A stretch of 64,000 bases of DNA from Actinomycetes bacterium (GTDB taxonomy: Bacteria; Actinomycetota; Acidimicrobiia; Acidimicrobiales; Palsa-688): positions 124,001-188,000 of the forward strand of contig JAKBAM010000001.1 of assembly GCA_021809105.1 (NCBI GenBank), read 5' to 3'. A program made the translations under genes and the position numbers. Positions 61,133 to 64,000 of this stretch are shown piece after piece (position 1 is the stretch's first letter; every line of letters starts with the position of its first letter). The notes beneath the pieces were generated by a model, which was not told where the DNA came from, ran no database searches, and saw nothing but the letters and a program-made list of their open reading frames with translations.

Positions 61133-61966
61133 TCAGCGCTGGCAGCGAGGGCAGGAGAAGCTGGAGCGGCCCCTCTCCCGTCGACGGCTGATGGGTCGAC
61201 CGCAGCGCAGGCAGGGCTGGCCTTCGCGGGCGTAGACGGCGTGGTGCAGCTGGTAGTCGCCAACGGCACCGTCAACGTCCCGGTACTGCGCGTCAGACAG
61301 TGATGATCCGCGATGGGCGACCGCTGCCTCGAGGATCCCCGTGATAGCGGCGTGGAGGCGGCGGACTTCTGCCGAAGACAGGGAGTCGGCTCGTCGGTCC
61401 CCGGCAAGCCTCGCAGCGAAGAGGATCTCGTCGGCGTAGATATTGCCGATCCCCGCCAGCCGGTGCTGATCGAGGAGCAATGGCTTCAGCCGGCCGCTCC
61501 GGCCGACGAGGACTGCGGCCAGGCTGCTCCACCTGGGCAGGCCTTCGAGGGCATCGGGACCTAGCAGGGCCAGCTCGGGGACCGCGCCGCCCGCATCGGC
61601 GCGGGTGACGAAGACCTCCCCAAAGGTGCGCGGGTCTACAAAGCGCAGCTGGGTGCCCCCGGCGAACGACCACTCCACATGCGTGTGTCGCACCGGGGGG
61701 TCCAGAACCCCGCCGCGAAGCAACTGCCCGCTCATGCCGAGGTGGACGACGACGACGTCGCCGCTGCCCAGCCGCAGGAGGAGGTACTTGCCGCGCCGAT
61801 CGACCGATTCGACGACCTGGCCTTGGCAGCGACCGACAAAGGCTTTGACGTCGGAGTGCCGGCGGGTGGTCCGGCCACCGCCGGCAGTGACCGCGATGAT
61901 CTCTCGGCCGGCGAAGGCACCGGCGACGCCGCGCCGGACTGTCTCGACCTCCGGCAGCTCCGGCAC
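61133..61966 (-). CDS. mutM: Formamidopyrimidine-DNA glycosylase
   Basis: 277 aa. Starts M-PELPEVETVRRG, with Pro2 as the catalytic nucleophile and Glu3 beside it; the C-terminal zinc finger is CLRCGRPISRRRE...FSCPRCQR. Intact H2TH region (RLAGIGNIYADEILF). Removes 8-oxoguanine and formamidopyrimidines. In the common rnc-mutM-smc order. Confidence 0.96.
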   Translation of the reverse strand: MPELPEVETVRRGVAGAFAGREIIAVTAGGGRTTRRHSDVKAFVGRCQGQVVESVDRRGKYLLLRLGSGDVVVVHLGMSGQLLRGGVLDPPVRHTHVEWSFAGGTQLRFVDPRTFGEVFVTRADAGGAVPELALLGPDALEGLPRWSSLAAVLVGRSGRLKPLLLDQHRLAGIGNIYADEILFAARLAGDRRADSLSSAEVRRLHAAITGILEAAVAHRGSSLSDAQYRDVDGAVGDYQLHHAVYAREGQPCLRCGRPISRRRERGRSSFSCPRCQR

Positions 61967-61987
61967 CTAACGCGGTCCGCGAACTGT

Positions 61988-62749
61988 CTAGCGGCCGCCG
62001 GCCGGCTGACCGGCGGCATCATCGGCGGAGCCGCTCCCCGCAGCTTCGTCCAGCGCTCTCAGATCCTGCCACGCCGCTCTCGCGGCAGCCTGCTCGGCCT
62101 GCTTCTTCGAGCGGCCCCGCCCGGCACCACGCTGGCGCCCCTCGACTTCGACGACCGCCTCGAAATGCTTGGCGTGGTCGGGACCCTCGTCCGACACCCG
62201 GTACACGGGGAGATCCTGGAAGCTGCGAGCGCACATCTCCTGGAGGCGGGTCTTGTAGTCGTGACCGCCGGGACCGGCCGCCGCCTCCTCTATCCGTTCG
62301 CCTAGAAGCCGCATGACGACGCGCTCCGCGTCCAGCCAACCGCGGTCCAGGTAGATGCCGCCAAGGAGAGCTTCCATGGCATCGGCCAGGATCGACGGCT
62401 TCTCCCGTCCGCCGGACTGATCCTCGCCCTTGCCGAGCAGGATGGCCTCGCCCACCCCGAGCTCCGCTGCCACCTCCGCCAGCGACGCGGAGTTGACCAC
62501 CGCGGCGCGCACCTTGGCCAGCTCTCCTTCCGGTAAATCCGGATACGTCCGGTAAAGGTGGTCGGTGACCACCAGACCGAGCACCGAGTCACCCAGGAAC
62601 TCCAAGCGCTCGTTGGACAGCTGCTCAGGATGCTCGGCGCACCAGGAGCGATGCGCCAGCGACTGGGCGAGCATCAGTTGGTCCCGAACGTCCCACCCGA
62701 GCCGATCAGCTAGAGCGCGATGCGCAACGGTCCGGGCGGCGACGGTCAC
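61988..62749 (-). CDS. rnc: Ribonuclease III
   Basis: 253 aa. The signature NERLEFLGDSVLGLVV holds catalytic acidic residues; ADAMEALLGGIYLDRG is the second acidic cluster; a dsRNA-binding domain covers about 165-235 (DYKTRLQEMCARSFQDLPVY). C-terminal tail is Gly/Ala-rich. Processes rRNA precursors and structured mRNAs; candidate substrates include the rpsO-pnp hairpin in this window. Follows acpP after 60 bases. Confidence 0.95.
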   Translation of the reverse strand: MTVAARTVAHRALADRLGWDVRDQLMLAQSLAHRSWCAEHPEQLSNERLEFLGDSVLGLVVTDHLYRTYPDLPEGELAKVRAAVVNSASLAEVAAELGVGEAILLGKGEDQSGGREKPSILADAMEALLGGIYLDRGWLDAERVVMRLLGERIEEAAAGPGGHDYKTRLQEMCARSFQDLPVYRVSDEGPDHAKHFEAVVEVEGRQRGAGRGRSKKQAEQAAARAAWQDLRALDEAAGSGSADDAAGQPAGGR

Positions 62750-62809
62750 GGTGCTGAGTGGCGGGATGCGTTCGGTTGACAGGAGTGGTCCCGGGCGTCG
62801 AGCGCGGCC

Positions 62810-63106
62810 TCAGGCCGCGTCGAGCTTGGCGACGACGTAGTCCACGGCGTCACGCACCGTCTTCAGATCCTCGAGATCCTCGTCGTCGATGCGGAAGCCG
62901 ACGGATCGCTCACCCAGCTCCTCTTCGAGCGCCTCGACCAGCTCGATGAGCGCCAAGGAGTCGGCACCGAGGTCGTCGCCGAAGCTGGCACTCTCGGCAA
63001 TCGACGAGGGCTCGACTTCCAGGATGTCGGCCAGGCAACCGCGCACCAGGTCCAGGACCTGCTGGCGATCGAGGGGACTGCGTTCGACGTGGGTCTCGGC
63101 GGGCAA
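62810..63106 (-). CDS. acpP: Acyl carrier protein
   Basis: 98 aa from TTG 63106, preceded by GAGGAG. The phosphopantetheine site is Ser50 in DDLGADSLALIELVEALEEE. Acidic, as expected; about 15 residues longer than typical ACPs at the N-terminus and with an RSVGFRIDDEDLEDL segment. Located between plsX and rnc as in many bacteria. A longer frame upstream has no ACP-like sequence. Confidence 0.9.
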   Translation of the reverse strand: MPAETHVERSPLDRQQVLDLVRGCLADILEVEPSSIAESASFGDDLGADSLALIELVEALEEELGERSVGFRIDDEDLEDLKTVRDAVDYVVAKLDAA

Positions 63107-63173
63107 GGGAGGTTCTCCTCGTGGGCTCAGAGCGGAATCTACCGCGAGCAGGCGTCGCGATCCCGTAGGGCGG

Positions 63174-64000
63174 TCAGGACACCGCAGCGGCCAGAAGGCC
63201 GACGAGGCCATCGGTAGCTGCAGTGTGCGCGACCCGCACGGCATTGACAAGGGCACGGGCGCTGGAGGACCCGTGGCTTATGACGCAGATCCCCGAGACG
63301 CCGAGCAGAACGGCACCACCAGTGGTGTCGGGATCCATCGCCTCAGCGAAAGGAAGGAGGCTCGGGAGCAATGCGGCCCCGGCAGCCCTGGCCTCGTCAT
63401 TGGTCTCGAAAGACGCCAGGACGCTGCGCATAGCAAAGCGCATGCAGCCCTCAAGGGTCTTGAGCACCACGTTGCCGGTGAAGCCGTCTGTAACGACGAC
63501 ATCGACTGCGTCGGTCATGATGTCGCGACCCTCAACATTACCTATGAAGTCGACGTCTCCACCTGCTTGCCCGTCCGCCAAGAGGGCGTGGGTCTCTTTG
63601 ACCAGCGAGTTGCCCTTGGTCTCCTCCTCGCCAATGGAGAGCAGGCCGACGCGGGGCTGGGCGATCCCATAGCGCTGGCGGGCGAAGACCGAACCCATCT
63701 GTGCGAACTGGAGCAGCCACGCCGCGCTGCATTCTGCGTTGGCGCCAGCGTCGAGCAGCACCGTGGGGGTCGTGCCCGGAACCGGGATAGGCGTGGCGAT
63801 GGCCGGCCGGGCCACGCCTCGCAGCCGTCCCATCCGCAGCAGGGCGCTGGCCATCGTGGCACCGGTGTTGCCGGCGCTGACCATCCCCGACGCCCGGCCA
63901 TCGCGCACCGCCTCAGCGGCTCGCACCAACGACGAGTCCTTCTTCGTCCGCACGCTGCGACCAGCGTCCTCGTCCATGCCGATGACCTCGCGCGCCGGGA
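63174..64000 (-). CDS. plsX: Phosphate acyltransferase PlsX, C-terminal part (cut by window edge)
   Basis: 275 residues are visible; the N-terminus lies beyond position 64000. Motifs VIGMDEDAGRSVRTKKDSSL, GMVSAGNTGATMASALLRMG, LLDAGANAECSAAWLLQFA, SIGEEETKGNSL and VTDGFTGNVVLKTLEG identify PlsX, which makes acyl-phosphate from acyl-ACP for phospholipid synthesis. Next to acpP, its substrate carrier. Confidence 0.94.
   Translation of the reverse strand, partial: PAREVIGMDEDAGRSVRTKKDSSLVRAAEAVRDGRASGMVSAGNTGATMASALLRMGRLRGVARPAIATPIPVPGTTPTVLLDAGANAECSAAWLLQFAQMGSVFARQRYGIAQPRVGLLSIGEEETKGNSLVKETHALLADGQAGGDVDFIGNVEGRDIMTDAVDVVVTDGFTGNVVLKTLEGCMRFAMRSVLASFETNDEARAAGAALLPSLLPFAEAMDPDTTGGAVLLGVSGICVISHGSSSARALVNAVRVAHTAATDGLVGLLAAAVS

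Overview
The window is 64 kb of very GC-rich chromosome carrying about 60 protein genes, nearly all on the minus strand and mostly in tight operons with 4-base NTGA stop/start overlaps. I see no rRNA, tRNA, CRISPR array, insertion sequence or prophage. The gene order (plsX-acpP-rnc-mutM-smc ... ftsY-ffh-rpsP-khpA-rimM-trmD-rplS-DUF2469-yraN ... comM-dprA-whiG-rpsB-tsf-pyrH-frr-cdsA-dxr-rseP-ispG ... proS-rimP-nusA-ylxR-infB-DUF503-rbfA-truB-ribF ... rpsO-pnp-M16-dapB-dapA-rnj-ftsK ... rimO-pgsA-cinA ... recA-miaB-miaA-dapF-hflX) is the conserved core of Actinomycetota. DUF2469, a DUF5679-type zinc ribbon, a WhiG-type sigma factor, an Eis-like acetyltransferase and a mycobacterial-style dual recA promoter support that phylum. 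SpoVS next to recA and an archaeal-type ProRS point away from the classic Mycobacterium/Streptomyces branch, perhaps to a deep lineage such as Acidimicrobiia (inference).

Layout by region: 1-5.2 kb, hflX (partial), dapF, miaA, miaB, spoVS, recA; 5.3-5.9 kb, a divergent ACT-domain gene; 6.1-20.9 kb, cinA, pgsA, rimO, DUF5679, thrB, ftsK, rnj, dapA, dapB, an M16 peptidase, pnp and rpsO; 21.3-21.7 kb, arfB on the plus strand; 21.7-29.7 kb, the nusA-infB operon; 29.9-39.6 kb, proS, an Eis-like gene, the isoprenoid/lipid genes ispG, rseP, dxr, cdsA, then frr; 39.6-42.4 kb, pyrH, tsf, rpsB; 42.6-46.3 kb, whiG, dprA, comM; 46.4-48.8 kb, a crotonase, a Cys/Met PLP enzyme and yraN; 48.8-54.1 kb, DUF2469, rplS, trmD, rimM, khpA, rpsP, ffh, ftsY; 54.2-57.6 kb, a small envelope-glycan island between ftsY and smc; 57.6-64 kb, smc, mutM, rnc, acpP, plsX (partial).

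The most interesting signals are regulatory. recA has a perfect LexA box plus a RecA-NDp (PafBC-type) promoter, and nearly the same promoter, TGTCACAC-N8-TAGGGT, lies in front of comM-dprA. This suggests one DNA-damage programme covering recombination and DNA-uptake genes. rplS has a three-arm mutually exclusive hairpin leader, rimP-nusA has a terminator-like leader, and a perfect 18-bp inverted repeat sits just before the crotonase gene. Three genes (miaA, rimM and the Cys/Met enzyme) appear to start at CTG codons embedded in CTGA overlaps. Several core proteins (IF2, FtsY, CdsA, RpsB, RimP) carry low-complexity extensions encoded by 15-24 bp tandem repeats.
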